Shown here in pieces: positions 1-9,288 of a DNA stretch of 64,000 nucleotides; positions within the stretch are counted from its first letter, which is position 1, and each line of letters opens with the position of its first letter. A program made the translations under genes and the position numbers. The notes beneath the pieces were generated by a model. The model was not told the DNA's origin. It saw nothing but the letters and a program-made list of their open reading frames with translations, and ran no database searches. Source of the DNA: Aureibaculum flavum (GTDB lineage: Bacteria; Bacteroidota; Bacteroidia; Flavobacteriales; Flavobacteriaceae); contig NZ_JAEHFJ010000005.1 of NCBI RefSeq assembly GCF_016406085.1, forward strand, positions 1 to 64,000. The letters run 5' to 3'.

Positions 1-107
1 CTATTAAGTTGGCCAGATTCAATTTCTTCAACCAATTGAAGCTTGAAAGAAAGCGAATAATCTTTTTGGCTACGCTTGACGTAACCCGTCTTTGCTATTG
101 TTTTCAT
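1..107 (-). CDS. Transposase OrfA, N-terminal fragment cut by the window edge
   Basis: The ATG at 107 (minus strand) opens a frame of 35 codons running off the left edge. The peptide starts MKTIAKTGYVKRSQ and continues through YSLSFKLQLVEEIESGQL, the first helix of the helix-turn-helix of IS3-family OrfA proteins (the usual pattern is YS.EFK...V.....G). OrfA binds the element ends and is normally joined to the DDE integrase OrfB by programmed frameshifting; OrfB is not visible here. The codons look more GC-rich than those of neighbouring genes, as expected for mobile DNA. The family call rests on pattern recognition of a short fragment. Confidence 0.65.
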   Translation of the reverse strand, partial: MKTIAKTGYVKRSQKDYSLSFKLQLVEEIESGQLN

Positions 108-148
108 TACACTATAGTTTTAGTGTATCGCTATTTCAGGACGGGACA
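1..148 (-). mobile_element. Truncated end of an IS3-family insertion sequence
   Basis: The minus strand from 107 downward opens a reading frame typical of an IS3-type OrfA. Just upstream, 139-148 read on the minus strand gives TGTCCCGTCC, a TG-starting end like the terminal inverted repeats of IS3-family elements. The boundary is placed at 148, immediately before the terminator of the glutamine synthetase gene. The other end lies outside the window, so completeness and target duplication cannot be judged. Confidence 0.7.
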
Positions 149-158
149 GTAATTATAA

Positions 159-190
159 AAAAAACACCGCAATTGCGGTGTTTTTTTTAT
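159..190 (-). terminator. Rho-independent terminator of the type II glutamine synthetase gene
   Basis: A perfect palindrome ACACCGCAATTGCGGTGT (164-181) is flanked by an A run on the left and a T run on the right, so it can work in both directions. It lies 18 bp past the stop codon of the minus-strand synthetase gene and directly beside the IS end. Confidence 0.85.
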
Positions 191-207
191 AATTAAAAGT
201 TGAAAGA

Positions 208-1224
208 TTATTTTATTGGTTTAACCGTTTTAATAATTCTTGCAGCAACTTTGTATGGGTCAGCGTTTGAAGATGGACGACGGTCTTCTAACCATCCTTT
301 ATAACCATTATCTACAACGATAATTGGTATACGAATAGAGGCACCTCTATCTGAAACTCCCCAAGAGAAATCGTTGATTGAAGCTGTCTCATGCTTACCA
401 GTTAAACGTTGATCATTAAATTCTCCATAAATAGAAATATGTTCTTTTACAAGTGGACGGAAAGCTTCACATATTTCAACATACTTATCTTTAGAACCAC
501 AAGTTCTTAAGATTGAATTTGAAAAATTAGCGTGCATTCCAGATCCATTCCAGTCTGTATCTCCTAATGGTTTTGGATGATACTCAATGTACATTCCTTT
601 TCCTTCAGTTAAACGATCTAATAAATATCTAGAAACCCAGATTTCATCTCCTGCTTTCTTAGCTCCTTTAGCAAACAATTGGTATTCCCATTGTCCAGAG
701 GCAACCTCTTGATTAATACCTTCAAAGTTTAAGCCAGCATCAATACATAAATCAGCATGCTCTTCAACGATATCACGACCATGAGTATGTAAACCACCAA
801 CTGAACAATAGTACATTCCTTGTGGAGCTGGGTAACCACCTCTTGGAAAACCTAAAGGTAATCCAGTACTCGTATTCATTATAAAGTATTCTTGTTCAAA
901 TCCGAACCAGAAATCATTATCATCATCTTCAATAGTAGCACGTGCGTTAGACTCATGCGGAGTCCCATCAGCGTTCATAACCTCATTCATTACTAAATAA
1001 CCATTGATACGTGTTGGGTCAGGATAAATTGCAACTGGCTTTAAAATACAGTCAGATGATCCACCTGAAGCTTGTTTCGTAGATGAACCGTCAAAAGACC
1101 AATTTCCTATTTCTTCAACAGTTCCCTTGAAATTTTCATGCTCTTCTACTTTGGTTTTACTTCTCATGTTTTGTGTTGGGAAGTATCCATCCAACCAAAT
1201 GTATTCTAATTTTATTTTAGCCAT
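208..1224 (-). CDS. glnII: Glutamine synthetase, type II (eukaryote-like)
   Basis: ATP-dependent synthesis of glutamine from glutamate and ammonium in the cytoplasm. At 338 residues it matches the short GSII class (about 340-370 residues) rather than the 470-residue GSI class. Visible motifs are the beta-grasp N-terminus (1-85), the metal/glutamate site GFEQEY (108-113), INQEVASGQWEYQ near 170-182, the NGSGMH ammonium/glutamate loop (226-231), NDQRLTGKHETA (270-281), DRGASIRIP (292-300) and the EDRRPSSNADP stretch (313-323). No adenylylation loop is present, as expected for this class. It is transcribed divergently from a type III enzyme. Confidence 0.95.
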   Translation of the reverse strand: MAKIKLEYIWLDGYFPTQNMRSKTKVEEHENFKGTVEEIGNWSFDGSSTKQASGGSSDCILKPVAIYPDPTRINGYLVMNEVMNADGTPHESNARATIEDDDNDFWFGFEQEYFIMNTSTGLPLGFPRGGYPAPQGMYYCSVGGLHTHGRDIVEEHADLCIDAGLNFEGINQEVASGQWEYQLFAKGAKKAGDEIWVSRYLLDRLTEGKGMYIEYHPKPLGDTDWNGSGMHANFSNSILRTCGSKDKYVEICEAFRPLVKEHISIYGEFNDQRLTGKHETASINDFSWGVSDRGASIRIPIIVVDNGYKGWLEDRRPSSNADPYKVAARIIKTVKPIK

Positions 1225-1259
1225 AATCTATAAGTATTTTAAGTTTTAAAATATTAAGA

Positions 1260-1267
1260 CAAAAATA
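1260..1267 (-). promoter_or_regulatory. Candidate -7 box for the type II glutamine synthetase gene
   Basis: Read on the minus strand this is TATTTTTG, matching the Bacteroidota -7 consensus TAnnTTTG, about 36 bp upstream of the ATG. No clear TTG -33 element lies at the usual 19-bp spacing. Confidence 0.45.
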
Positions 1268-1333
1268 AATATTTATAAAGTAGTATGGAAATTTGAGGAT
1301 TGAAAATCGACATTAATACTATATTTTTACAGA

Positions 1334-1357
1334 TACCCCGATTTATTTAGGGGGGTA
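1334..1357. promoter_or_regulatory. Inverted repeat TACCCC-N12-GGGGTA between the two glutamine synthetase genes
   Basis: TACCCC at 1334-1339 is repeated inverted as GGGGTA at 1352-1357. It stands out as a GC-rich island in an AT-rich divergent intergenic region (1225-1457) and lies between the two candidate promoters. It could be an operator or a hairpin; no regulator is identified. Confidence 0.35.
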
Positions 1358-1426
1358 GGTAAAATATATATAAAAAAAACCCTATATAATTGAGAAATAT
1401 TTATAATAAGTTTCAGTGAAATTCGC

Positions 1427-1434
1427 TAAATTTG
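1427..1434 (+). promoter_or_regulatory. Candidate -7 box for the type III glutamine synthetase gene
   Basis: TAAATTTG matches TAnnTTTG and ends 23 bp before the ATG at 1458. A convincing -33 TTG is not seen at the right distance, so activator dependence is possible. Confidence 0.5.
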
Positions 1435-1457
1435 TTTAAACTAAATAATTATATATT

Positions 1458-3641
1458 ATGGCAGTATTAAGATTCCATGCTTTAAAAGAGGCTTTAGATA
1501 GAAAACCTGTTGAGGTTGATGAAAGTATAAAACGTTCTGAGTTATTTGGCGAAAATGTATTTAATGAAAGTACAATGCGTCAGTATTTGACTAAAGAAGC
1601 CTATCAAGGTGTTATGAGTGCTATTCAGCACGGCACTAAAATAGATAGAAAAATTGCTGATCAAGTAGCATCTTCTATGAAAGATTGGGCCTTGTCTAAA
1701 GGGGTAACTCATTATACGCATTGGTTTCAGCCGTTAACTGGAGGTACTGCTGAAAAACATGATGCCTTTTTTGAAACTATTGGTAATGGTTTAGCGGTTG
1801 AAAAATTTGGAGGTTCTGAATTAGTTCAACAAGAACCAGATGCTTCTAGTTTTCCGAATGGGGGAATTAGAAACACTTTTGAAGCAAGAGGATATACCGC
1901 TTGGGATCCAACTTCTCCTGCCTTTATTTTTGGAACAACATTGTCTATACCAACTATATTTGTCGCATATACAGGTGAGGCTTTAGATAATAAAACACCA
2001 TTGTTAAGAGCATTACAAGCAATTGATAAATCGGCTACTGCAGTTTGTAAGTATTTTGATAAAAATGTAAAAAAAGTAACGGCTTCGTTAGGATGGGAGC
2101 AAGAATACTTTTTAATTGATAAAGCATTAGCAGCATCAAGACCTGATATTATATTAACAGGCCGTACCTTATTAGGTCATTCTCCTGCTAAAGGTCAACA
2201 ATTAGATGATCATTATTTTGGATCAATTCCTACACGGGCATTGAACTATATGCGTGATTTGGAAACAGAATGTATGTTGTTAGGTATTCCGGTTAAAACA
2301 CGTCATAATGAAGTGGCTCCAAATCAATTTGAATTGGCACCTATTTATGAAGAGTCTAATTTAGCAGTAGATCATAATTCTTTATTGATGGATGTAATGG
2401 GTAAGGTTGCCTCTCGTCACAATTTTAAAGTTCTTTTTCATGAAAAGCCATTTGCAGGTGTAAATGGATCAGGTAAACATAACAACTGGTCACTTTCTAC
2501 AGATACTGGTATTAACTTATTAGGACCTGGTAAAACACCAATGAGTAACTTACAATTTTTAACCTTCTTTATCAATACCATAAAGGCGGTTTATGATAAT
2601 GAGGAATTGTTAAGAGCGACTATTGCTTCTGCAAGTAATGACCATAGGCTAGGTGCAAATGAAGCTCCACCTGCCATTATATCTGTTTTTATTGGTGAGC
2701 AATTGACCAAAGTATTGCAAGAGTTAGAAGGGGTTACTGATGGTAAGCTTTCTCCTGAAGAAAAAACAGATTTAAAACTGAATGTAGTTGGTAAAATTCC
2801 TGATGTATTGTTAGATAATACAGATAGAAACAGGACTTCTCCTTTTGCTTTTACAGGTAATAAATTTGAATTTAGAGCGGTGGGGTCTACCGCCAATTGT
2901 GCGATACCAATGACTGTTTTAAATACTATTGTTGCCAAGCAATTAAAAGATTTTAAAATAGAAGTTGACGCTTTAATTAAAAAGAAAGATTTAAAGAAAG
3001 ACGAGGCTATATTTAATGTGTTAAGAGAATATATTAAATCTTCTAAGAAAATTTTATTTGAAGGAAATGGTTACGGTGCAGAATGGGAAAAAGAAGCTAA
3101 GAAAAGAGGTTTAAGTAATAATAAAACAACACCAGAAGCTTTAAAAGCTCAAATTTCTAAAAAAACACTAGCTCTTTATGATGAAATGGAAGTAATGAGT
3201 AAGGTGGAGGTAGAGGCAAGACATGAAATAGAATTAGAAGAGTATACAATGCATATTCAAATTGAAGGCAGAGTGTTGGGTGATATTGCTAGAAATCATG
3301 TTATACCAACAGCGGTTAAGTATCAAAACATGTTAATAGAAAATGTAAAAGGACTAAAAGAGATCTTTGAACAGGACTATAAAAAGGAAGCAGGTGAGCA
3401 AATTAAATTAATTAGAGAAATTTCAGAGCATATTTCGGAAATTAACTCGAAAATTAACGCAATGATCGAAGAACGTAAGAAAGCTAATAAATTAGAAGGA
3501 CAAAAAGCTGCTGATGCTTATTGTAATAAGGTTAAGCCTTATTTTGACGATATTAGATACCATTGTGATAAATTAGAAATTATGATTGATGATGAACTTT
3601 GGACCTTAACTAAGTATAGAGAAATGCTTTTTACTCGTTAA
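1458..3641 (+). CDS. glnN: Glutamine synthetase, type III
   Basis: Large (727 residues) dodecameric-type glutamine synthetase of the GSIII class, common in Bacteroidota and cyanobacteria. The N-terminal family signature GGTAEKHDAF lies near residue 97. The catalytic core shows GWEQEYF (about 212-218), HNEVAPNQFELAP (about 283-295), GVNGSGKHNNW (about 334-344), NDHRLGANEAPP (about 394-405) and GNKFEFRAVGS (about 469-479). The long C-terminal helical region (about 500-727) is specific to GSIII. The gene stands alone, followed by a strong terminator. Having GSII and GSIII back to back suggests joint control by nitrogen status, which is inference. Confidence 0.97.
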   Translation: MAVLRFHALKEALDRKPVEVDESIKRSELFGENVFNESTMRQYLTKEAYQGVMSAIQHGTKIDRKIADQVASSMKDWALSKGVTHYTHWFQPLTGGTAEKHDAFFETIGNGLAVEKFGGSELVQQEPDASSFPNGGIRNTFEARGYTAWDPTSPAFIFGTTLSIPTIFVAYTGEALDNKTPLLRALQAIDKSATAVCKYFDKNVKKVTASLGWEQEYFLIDKALAASRPDIILTGRTLLGHSPAKGQQLDDHYFGSIPTRALNYMRDLETECMLLGIPVKTRHNEVAPNQFELAPIYEESNLAVDHNSLLMDVMGKVASRHNFKVLFHEKPFAGVNGSGKHNNWSLSTDTGINLLGPGKTPMSNLQFLTFFINTIKAVYDNEELLRATIASASNDHRLGANEAPPAIISVFIGEQLTKVLQELEGVTDGKLSPEEKTDLKLNVVGKIPDVLLDNTDRNRTSPFAFTGNKFEFRAVGSTANCAIPMTVLNTIVAKQLKDFKIEVDALIKKKDLKKDEAIFNVLREYIKSSKKILFEGNGYGAEWEKEAKKRGLSNNKTTPEALKAQISKKTLALYDEMEVMSKVEVEARHEIELEEYTMHIQIEGRVLGDIARNHVIPTAVKYQNMLIENVKGLKEIFEQDYKKEAGEQIKLIREISEHISEINSKINAMIEERKKANKLEGQKAADAYCNKVKPYFDDIRYHCDKLEIMIDDELWTLTKYREMLFTR

Positions 3642-3662
3642 GAAATTAAATAGAATTAGTAC

Positions 3663-3691
3663 AATAAATCCCGCCTTGAGCGGGATTTATT
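3663..3691 (+). terminator. Terminator after the type III glutamine synthetase gene
   Basis: Perfect 12-bp stem: AATAAATCCCGC (3663-3674), loop CTTGA, GCGGGATTTATT (3680-3691), 22 bp past the stop codon. The T-rich side is short, so termination efficiency is uncertain. Confidence 0.8.
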
Positions 3692-3781
3692 ATGTTATTA
3701 AAGAAAAATAGGCAAGATTTTAATTGATTACCTTAATCACTTTGGTAACAAGAGTTACAGTATGTAAAACAATTTTATACT

Positions 3782-3789
3782 TACATTTG
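3782..3789 (+). promoter_or_regulatory. Candidate -7 box for the rhodanese gene
   Basis: TACATTTG fits TAnnTTTG and lies 25 bp upstream of the ATG at 3815. No clear -33 partner is visible. Confidence 0.45.
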
Positions 3790-3814
3790 CAATCTTAAAC
3801 TTAAAAATAGAAAT

Positions 3815-4120
3815 ATGGGATTATTTAATTTATTTGGATCAGGAGGTAGTAATAATATAGAAGAATACCTTAAAAAAGGGGCGGTAGTTATTGATGTAAG
3901 AACGGTAGCAGAATACAGTGAAGGTCATGTTGAAGGTTCAAAAAACATTGTTTTAGATACTATCCAAAATCATATAGATGAAATTAAAGCCTTAAATAAA
4001 CCGGTAATTACTTGTTGTAGAAGTGGTGCAAGAAGTGGAAGTGCTGAAAGTATTTTAAAAGAACACGGTATTGATTGTATTAATGGTGGTCCTTGGCAAA
4101 ATGTGGACAAACACATGTAA
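3815..4120 (+). CDS. Single-domain rhodanese-like protein
   Basis: A 101-residue single rhodanese domain, probably moving sulfane sulfur in the cytoplasm. It has the DVR motif (27-29), the conserved EGH turn (36-38) and an active-site loop C-R-S-G-A-R (68-73) with the catalytic cysteine at 68 preceded by another cysteine at 67. The loop of six residues is the length seen in thiosulfate/persulfide-type sulfurtransferases rather than in phosphatase-like Cdc25 relatives. There is no signal peptide or membrane segment. It is single-gene, convergent with the GSCFA gene, and their stop codons are separated by only one base. Confidence 0.9.
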   Translation: MGLFNLFGSGGSNNIEEYLKKGAVVIDVRTVAEYSEGHVEGSKNIVLDTIQNHIDEIKALNKPVITCCRSGARSGSAESILKEHGIDCINGGPWQNVDKHM

Positions 4121-4121
4121 A

Positions 4122-5060
4122 TTAAAAAATAATTGTTGGGTGGTTTTCTTTAAAGGTTTTTAATTTCTTTGAAGTAGCATTAAGAAATTTTTGATGACTT
4201 TCACTTTGTGGATGTATAGGTCTATGTGCTAAATCTTTTTGTAGTTGATTTACTTGTGACATTATTTTACTAGTGTCCTCATACATAAAAGCATCTGTAA
4301 ATTTTTCCCAAATATAATTGATAGCCAATTTATTTGGATGCACCATATCCTGTTTGTAAAAACGATAATCACGTAAATCATCCATCATTATTTCATAAGC
4401 TGGAAAATAGGCTACATTATTGCTGTTTATTACGTTGTGAATGGCAGTCAACAAATGAGCTTTGCTTTGCTGATTTTCGATAAATCCATCCTTTAAATGA
4501 CGGACAGGGCTTACCGTAAAGGTGACGGAAGCCTTTATATTTACCGTTTTTACCAGTTCAAGTATTGAAACCAAGCTTTTTTCAATTTCGGTAACAGTTA
4601 ATAGTTCCTTTTTAAATGCAGACTGTGGTATTTTATGACAGTTTGCTACAATGGTATTTGATTTTAAATGTCGATAGGCCCAACCGGTACCAAGTGTAAT
4701 AAAGATATGAGTCGCTGATTTAATAGATTTATTAAATTGAGTTACATTTTTATTCTTCTTTAATACATCAGGCGTAGGTTCTGAAAACTTAGAATGGTGG
4801 TTAAAACTATGCCACAAACCATCATGAAAAACAAGATCATCCTTGGTGTATTCTCGCTTGTTAACAGCGTCTTTTATAGCGTTTTCAATAGAAACGGGAT
4901 TAAACAAAATACCATTTGGATTTACAATAGTATTGAACTTGTAATAATTCAATTGCTCACCAATATTATCAGAAAAACAAGAGCCAATTAGAATGATAAT
5001 GCTATCATATGTAATTGGGTTACTCTGTTTTTTAATAGGTATTTCCGTTTTTAGTTTCAT
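4122..5060 (-). CDS. GSCFA-domain protein (SGNH-like)
   Basis: 312 residues with the defining motif GSCFS at 26-30, which gives the GSCFA family (PF08885) its name and resembles block I of SGNH/GDSL hydrolases. A later V-x-P-x-R-H stretch (SPVRHLKDGF, near residue 185) and a DMVHPN motif (near 239) are compatible with the catalytic Asp-x-x-His of that fold. No signal peptide is visible, so it is probably cytoplasmic. The substrate is unknown in the family; carbohydrate or acyl-ester work is only a guess. It ends one base from the convergent rhodanese gene, leaving no room for a separate terminator. Confidence 0.85.
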   Translation of the reverse strand: MKLKTEIPIKKQSNPITYDSIIILIGSCFSDNIGEQLNYYKFNTIVNPNGILFNPVSIENAIKDAVNKREYTKDDLVFHDGLWHSFNHHSKFSEPTPDVLKKNKNVTQFNKSIKSATHIFITLGTGWAYRHLKSNTIVANCHKIPQSAFKKELLTVTEIEKSLVSILELVKTVNIKASVTFTVSPVRHLKDGFIENQQSKAHLLTAIHNVINSNNVAYFPAYEIMMDDLRDYRFYKQDMVHPNKLAINYIWEKFTDAFMYEDTSKIMSQVNQLQKDLAHRPIHPQSESHQKFLNATSKKLKTFKENHPTIIF

Positions 5061-5105
5061 TGAATGATGTTAAGAATAAAATACAGATTGCCTTGAATAT
5101 TTCTA

Positions 5106-5190
5106 ATACGGAAATTCCATTAATTTTGTTATTCCGGGTACCAAATACTATTGCGAATTGGTACGATGATTTTGATAGGCTTTTCCGTAT
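5106..5190. repeat. Nested inverted repeats between alaS and the GSCFA gene
   Basis: Outer arms ATACGGAAA (5106-5114) and TTTCCGTAT (5182-5190) enclose inner arms GTACCAA (5138-5144) and TTGGTAC (5158-5164). Both neighbouring genes are on the minus strand, so this would lie in a transcript between alaS and the GSCFA gene. It could be a structured RNA, a remnant of a small inverted-repeat element, or chance. Confidence 0.4.
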
Positions 5191-5247
5191 CGAAATGATG
5201 ATTTTATCAATTAAACAAATTAAGGATTAACAAATACATCAACTTAA

Positions 5248-7854
5248 TTATAAATACCCTTTTGCCTTCTCTAATGCTTCTTTAATTCCAGAGGGGTTTT
5301 TACCGCCTGCTGTTGCAAAGAAAGCTTGACCACCACCGCCACCTTGTATTAGTTTGCCCAATTCACGTACTATGTTTCCAGCATGTAGCTTGTCGTTCGC
5401 AATGTTTTTTGAAATATAAATAGTCAAAATGGCTTTACCATCAATATTAGACCCTGCAATAAAAAATAAGTCTTGAATTTCTCCGCCTAATTGAAAAGCT
5501 AAATCTTTTACACTATTGGCATCTAAACTCACTTCTGCACTTATAAAGTTTACACCATTTATTTGTTGAACTTTATCTTTTAATTCATCTTTTAGATTGG
5601 AGGCTTTATCTTTTAAAAAACCTTCAATTTGTTTTTTCAAATTAGCGTTTTCCTCTTGTAAGTTTTCTATTGCCTTTACAGGTTCTTTAGGGTTTTTTAA
5701 AACATGTTTTATAGCTTCATAATTCTCATCTATCTCTACAAAATAATCGCCAACAGCAGCATTGGTAATTGCTTCAATTCGTCTAATACCAGCGGCAACA
5801 GCACTTTCAGACTTTATTTTAAAATACCAGATTTCACCAGTGTGCTGAACGTGAGTACCACCACACAGCTCAATGGATTTTCCGAATCTAATAGCTCTAA
5901 CACTATCACCATACTTTTCGCCAAATAAAGCCATGGCACCTTCGTCAATAGCTTCTTGAATTGGGATGTTGCGTTTTTCTACCAAAGGTAGATTTTCACG
6001 AATACGAGCATTTACAAAATCTTCTATTTCTTGAAGTTGTTGAGGTTCAATTTTTGCAAAATGAGAAAAGTCAAAACGTAATGATTTAGGTTTCACTAAA
6101 GAGCCTTTTTGTTCCACATGAGTGCCTAATACTTTCCGTAAAGCTTGGTGTAGCAAATGCGTCGCAGTATGATTGCTAGCCGACAATTTTCGTTGTTCTT
6201 TATTTACTACAGCGTTAAATATTTCGGTTTTGTTTTTTGGTAAATGCTTCGTGTAATGAACAATTATATTGTTCTCTTTTTTGGTATCTAAAACATAAAT
6301 AACGTCCCCATTACTCATTTCAAGATGTCCTTTGTCACCTATTTGACCGCCACCTTCTGGGTAAAAAGGGGTCATGTTAAATACCAATTGATACATTTCG
6401 CCATCTTTTTTGGTAGTAACTTTTCTGTACTGGGTAATTTTAACCTTAGCATTCAAGCTGTCATAACCAATAAATTCCTCTTCTTCGTCTTCAACTAATA
6501 CAACCCAATCAGAAGTTTCCACAGCAGAAGCTGCCTTAGAACGGTCTTTTTGTTTTTTCATATGGGCATTAAACCCATCTTCATCAACTGTATATCCTTT
6601 TTCTTTTGCAATAAGTTGTGTTAAATCAAAAGGGAAACCGTAAGTATCGTAGAGTTCGAAAGCTTTTCCTCCAGAAATATTCTTGTCTTTCGTATTAGCT
6701 ATAATCCTATCTAATAGTAAAAGCCCTTGGTCTAACGCTCGTAAAAAAGAATGTTCTTCTTCTTTAATTACGTTGTGTATTAATACTTCCTGATTTTTTA
6801 TTTCTGGAAAAACGTCGCCCATTTGGTTGGACAAGGTTTTCGTTAACTTATAGATAAACGGTTCTTTTTGGTCGAGAAAAGTAAATCCATACCGTATTGC
6901 TCTACGTAAAATACGTCTTATTACATAACCTGCACCTGTATTACTTGGCAGTTGGCCATCTGAGATTGAAAAAGCAACAGCACGTACATGGTCAACAATT
7001 ACTCTTATAGCAATATCTGTTTCATTGTCTTTACCGTAATTGTGATTTGTAATGGTTTCTACTTCTCTAATTAAAGGTGTAAATACATCAGTATCATAAT
7101 TAGAAGTTACGCCTTGTAATGCCATGCATAAACGTTCAAACCCCATGCCTGTATCAATATGTTTTGCAGATAAATCGACTAAGGAACCGTCTGCTTTTCT
7201 ATTGTACTGCATAAAAACCAAATTCCATATTTCAACCACTTGAGGGTGATCTTTATTTACTAAATCTTTACCTGGAATTTTAGCTTTTTCTTCTTTAGTT
7301 CTTAAATCTACATGTATTTCTGAGCAAGGTCCACAAGGTCCTTGAGCACCCATTTCCCAAAAATTATCTTTTTTATTACCATTGATAATTCTATCTTCAT
7401 CAATGTGACTTTTCCAAAAATCATAAGCTTCTTGATCAAAATCTAAATTATCTTGCTTATCTCCTTCAAAAACGGTGACATATAATTTTGATTTATCAAT
7501 TTTATAGACTTCCGTTAATAACTCCCAAGCCCAACCAATAGCTTCTTTTTTGAAGTAATCACCAAAACTCCAATTGCCTAGCATTTCAAATAAGGTATGG
7601 TGATACGTGTCAATGCCAACCTCTTCTAGGTCATTATGTTTACCTGATACTCGTAAACATTTTTGGGTGTCAGCGATACGTTTATTCTTTATCGTTTTTT
7701 GTCCCAAAAAATATTCTTTAAAAGGAACCATACCTGCATTGTTAAACATTAATGTAGGGTCGTTCTTTAAAACTAAGGGAGCCGATGGCACTATTTTGTG
7801 TTGCTTATCTTTAAAAAAATCTAAAAATTGTTGTCTGATTTTTTGTGAAGTCAT
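5248..7854 (-). CDS. alaS: Alanine--tRNA ligase
   Basis: Charges tRNA-Ala and clears mischarged Ser/Gly. At 868 residues it has the normal bacterial length and domain order. The class II catalytic core includes NNAGMVPFK (about 38-46) and [17 protein letters not shown] (about 85-101). The editing domain carries HTATH (about residue 560) and CGGTH (about 663), the zinc-binding set. The C-terminal oligomerisation/C-Ala domain ends with the glycine-rich [15 protein letters not shown]. The initiator ATG at 7854 gives the usual [14 protein letters not shown] start. It is divergent from the M23 peptidase gene. Confidence 0.98.
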   Translation of the reverse strand: MTSQKIRQQFLDFFKDKQHKIVPSAPLVLKNDPTLMFNNAGMVPFKEYFLGQKTIKNKRIADTQKCLRVSGKHNDLEEVGIDTYHHTLFEMLGNWSFGDYFKKEAIGWAWELLTEVYKIDKSKLYVTVFEGDKQDNLDFDQEAYDFWKSHIDEDRIINGNKKDNFWEMGAQGPCGPCSEIHVDLRTKEEKAKIPGKDLVNKDHPQVVEIWNLVFMQYNRKADGSLVDLSAKHIDTGMGFERLCMALQGVTSNYDTDVFTPLIREVETITNHNYGKDNETDIAIRVIVDHVRAVAFSISDGQLPSNTGAGYVIRRILRRAIRYGFTFLDQKEPFIYKLTKTLSNQMGDVFPEIKNQEVLIHNVIKEEEHSFLRALDQGLLLLDRIIANTKDKNISGGKAFELYDTYGFPFDLTQLIAKEKGYTVDEDGFNAHMKKQKDRSKAASAVETSDWVVLVEDEEEEFIGYDSLNAKVKITQYRKVTTKKDGEMYQLVFNMTPFYPEGGGQIGDKGHLEMSNGDVIYVLDTKKENNIIVHYTKHLPKNKTEIFNAVVNKEQRKLSASNHTATHLLHQALRKVLGTHVEQKGSLVKPKSLRFDFSHFAKIEPQQLQEIEDFVNARIRENLPLVEKRNIPIQEAIDEGAMALFGEKYGDSVRAIRFGKSIELCGGTHVQHTGEIWYFKIKSESAVAAGIRRIEAITNAAVGDYFVEIDENYEAIKHVLKNPKEPVKAIENLQEENANLKKQIEGFLKDKASNLKDELKDKVQQINGVNFISAEVSLDANSVKDLAFQLGGEIQDLFFIAGSNIDGKAILTIYISKNIANDKLHAGNIVRELGKLIQGGGGGQAFFATAGGKNPSGIKEALEKAKGYL

Positions 7855-7910
7855 ATTGTACTGATTATAAACTAAAAAAATTAAGTACTTTTCATTTGCA
7901 AAACATTTTG

Positions 7911-7918
7911 TAACTTTG
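7911..7918 (+). promoter_or_regulatory. Candidate -7 box for the M23 peptidase gene
   Basis: TAACTTTG matches TAnnTTTG; it ends 58 bp upstream of the ATG at 7977, in the alaS divergent region. Confidence 0.45.
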
Positions 7919-7976
7919 TTTGTTAAGCAATTCTAAAGTACATTTTAAATGCTACAAAAATAGCATATTTTAATCT

Positions 7977-8948
7977 ATGGCTAAAGTAAAATATTATTAC
8001 GATTCAGACACACTATCTTATAAGAAAGTGGTGTTACGTAAACGCGATAAATTTAAAAAATTCCTAGTGTTTTTTTTGGGGGCAATCTCTTTTGGCTTAA
8101 TCTTTATGTTCATTTCCTTCCAGTTTGTAGAATCTCCAAAAGAGAAAGCTCAAAAGCGTGAATTAGAAAATTTAAAATTACGTTACGGATTGTTGGATAA
8201 GAAGATGGCTCAAATTGAAAATGTCTTAGATGGCATTCAACATAGAGATAACGATATTTATAGATTGTATTTTGAAGCGAACCCGATACCAGATGAACAA
8301 AGAAAAGCGGGATTTGGGGGTGTGAATAGATATAAATCTTTAGAGGGTTTTGAAAATTCAGAAATGATAATTGATGTAAGTAAGAAAATGGATATTCTTT
8401 CAAAGCAACTTTATATTCAATCAAAATCTTTGGACGAAATAATTAATTTAGCTGAAGATAAGGAAAAGCTATTGGCCTCAATTCCGGCAATTCAACCTGT
8501 TAATAATGAAGATTTAACGCGTATGGCTTCTGGTTACGGATGGCGTTCAGATCCATTTACGAAGGCGAGAAAAATGCATAAGGGTATGGATTTTACGGCA
8601 CCTACAGGTACACCCATTTATGCATCAGGAAACGGAAAAGTATACAGAGCAGATAATAGAGCTTCTGGTTTTGGGGAGCATATAGAAATAGATCATGGGT
8701 ATGGTTATAAAACAATTTACGCTCACTTGAGTAAATACAATGTTAAGCAAGGTCAAACAGTTAAACGTGGTGATCTTATTGGGTTTGTGGGTAATACAGG
8801 TAGGTCTTCAGGGCCACATTTGCATTATGAAGTGCATAAAAATGGAAAGCCAATCAATCCAATTAATTTCTATTATGGTAACTTAACACCTGACGAGTTT
8901 GAAGAAATGTTAAAAATTGCTGCTCAAGAAGGACAATCATTTGATTAA
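7977..8948 (+). CDS. Membrane-anchored M23 family peptidoglycan endopeptidase
   Basis: 323-residue LytM-type protein. A basic N-terminus precedes one membrane segment (about 28-49), followed by a coiled-coil/helical stretch (about 51-170) and a C-terminal M23 domain. The zinc ligands are visible as HKGMD (His201 and Asp205) and HLH (281-283). YGWRSDP just ahead is the usual domain entry. The topology places the peptidase domain in the periplasm, where it should cut or regulate cutting of cell-wall cross-links. It overlaps the next gene by one base (TAATG), so the two are likely co-transcribed. Confidence 0.95.
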   Translation: MAKVKYYYDSDTLSYKKVVLRKRDKFKKFLVFFLGAISFGLIFMFISFQFVESPKEKAQKRELENLKLRYGLLDKKMAQIENVLDGIQHRDNDIYRLYFEANPIPDEQRKAGFGGVNRYKSLEGFENSEMIIDVSKKMDILSKQLYIQSKSLDEIINLAEDKEKLLASIPAIQPVNNEDLTRMASGYGWRSDPFTKARKMHKGMDFTAPTGTPIYASGNGKVYRADNRASGFGEHIEIDHGYGYKTIYAHLSKYNVKQGQTVKRGDLIGFVGNTGRSSGPHLHYEVHKNGKPINPINFYYGNLTPDEFEEMLKIAAQEGQSFD

Positions 8949-9277
8949 TGGATATAAATTTACCAGATAAAAGATATTATAAAATTGGCGAAGTAGCCAA
9001 AGCATTTAATGTAAATGCTTCCTTGATTCGTTTTTGGGATAAGGAGTTTGATGTTATAAAGCCTAAAAAGAATAATAAAGGCAACAGGATGTTTACGCCT
9101 GATGATATTAAAAATATTCAAATGATTTATCATTTGGTGAAAGAAAGAGGTTTTACATTAGATGGTGCTCGTAAAAAATTGAAATCGAAACCTGAAGAAA
9201 TAAAAGATAATTTCGACATTATTGCTCGTTTGGAATCCATCAAAGGAGAACTTCTGAAAATTAAAAATCAACTCTAA
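8948..9277 (+). CDS. MerR-family transcriptional regulator
   Basis: 109 residues. A winged helix-turn-helix of MerR type fills residues 11-80: YKIGEVAKAFNVNASLIRFW, then the FTPDDIKNIQMI segment and the GFTLDGARKKL helix. The C-terminal tail (about 85-109) is short and has no cysteine or obvious ligand-binding domain, so it may be a structural or constitutive regulator. It overlaps the M23 peptidase gene by one base and is followed 11 bp later by lemA. This M23-MerR-LemA order is a flavobacterial arrangement I recognise. Its target is unknown. Confidence 0.92.
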   Translation: MDINLPDKRYYKIGEVAKAFNVNASLIRFWDKEFDVIKPKKNNKGNRMFTPDDIKNIQMIYHLVKERGFTLDGARKKLKSKPEEIKDNFDIIARLESIKGELLKIKNQL

Positions 9278-9288
9278 ATATTTATATA

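Noticed and set aside
2591-2938. Minus-strand open frame inside the type III glutamine synthetase gene
   Set aside because: It is the shadow of a well-conserved coding gene in the opposite strand with no recognisable motif or promoter.
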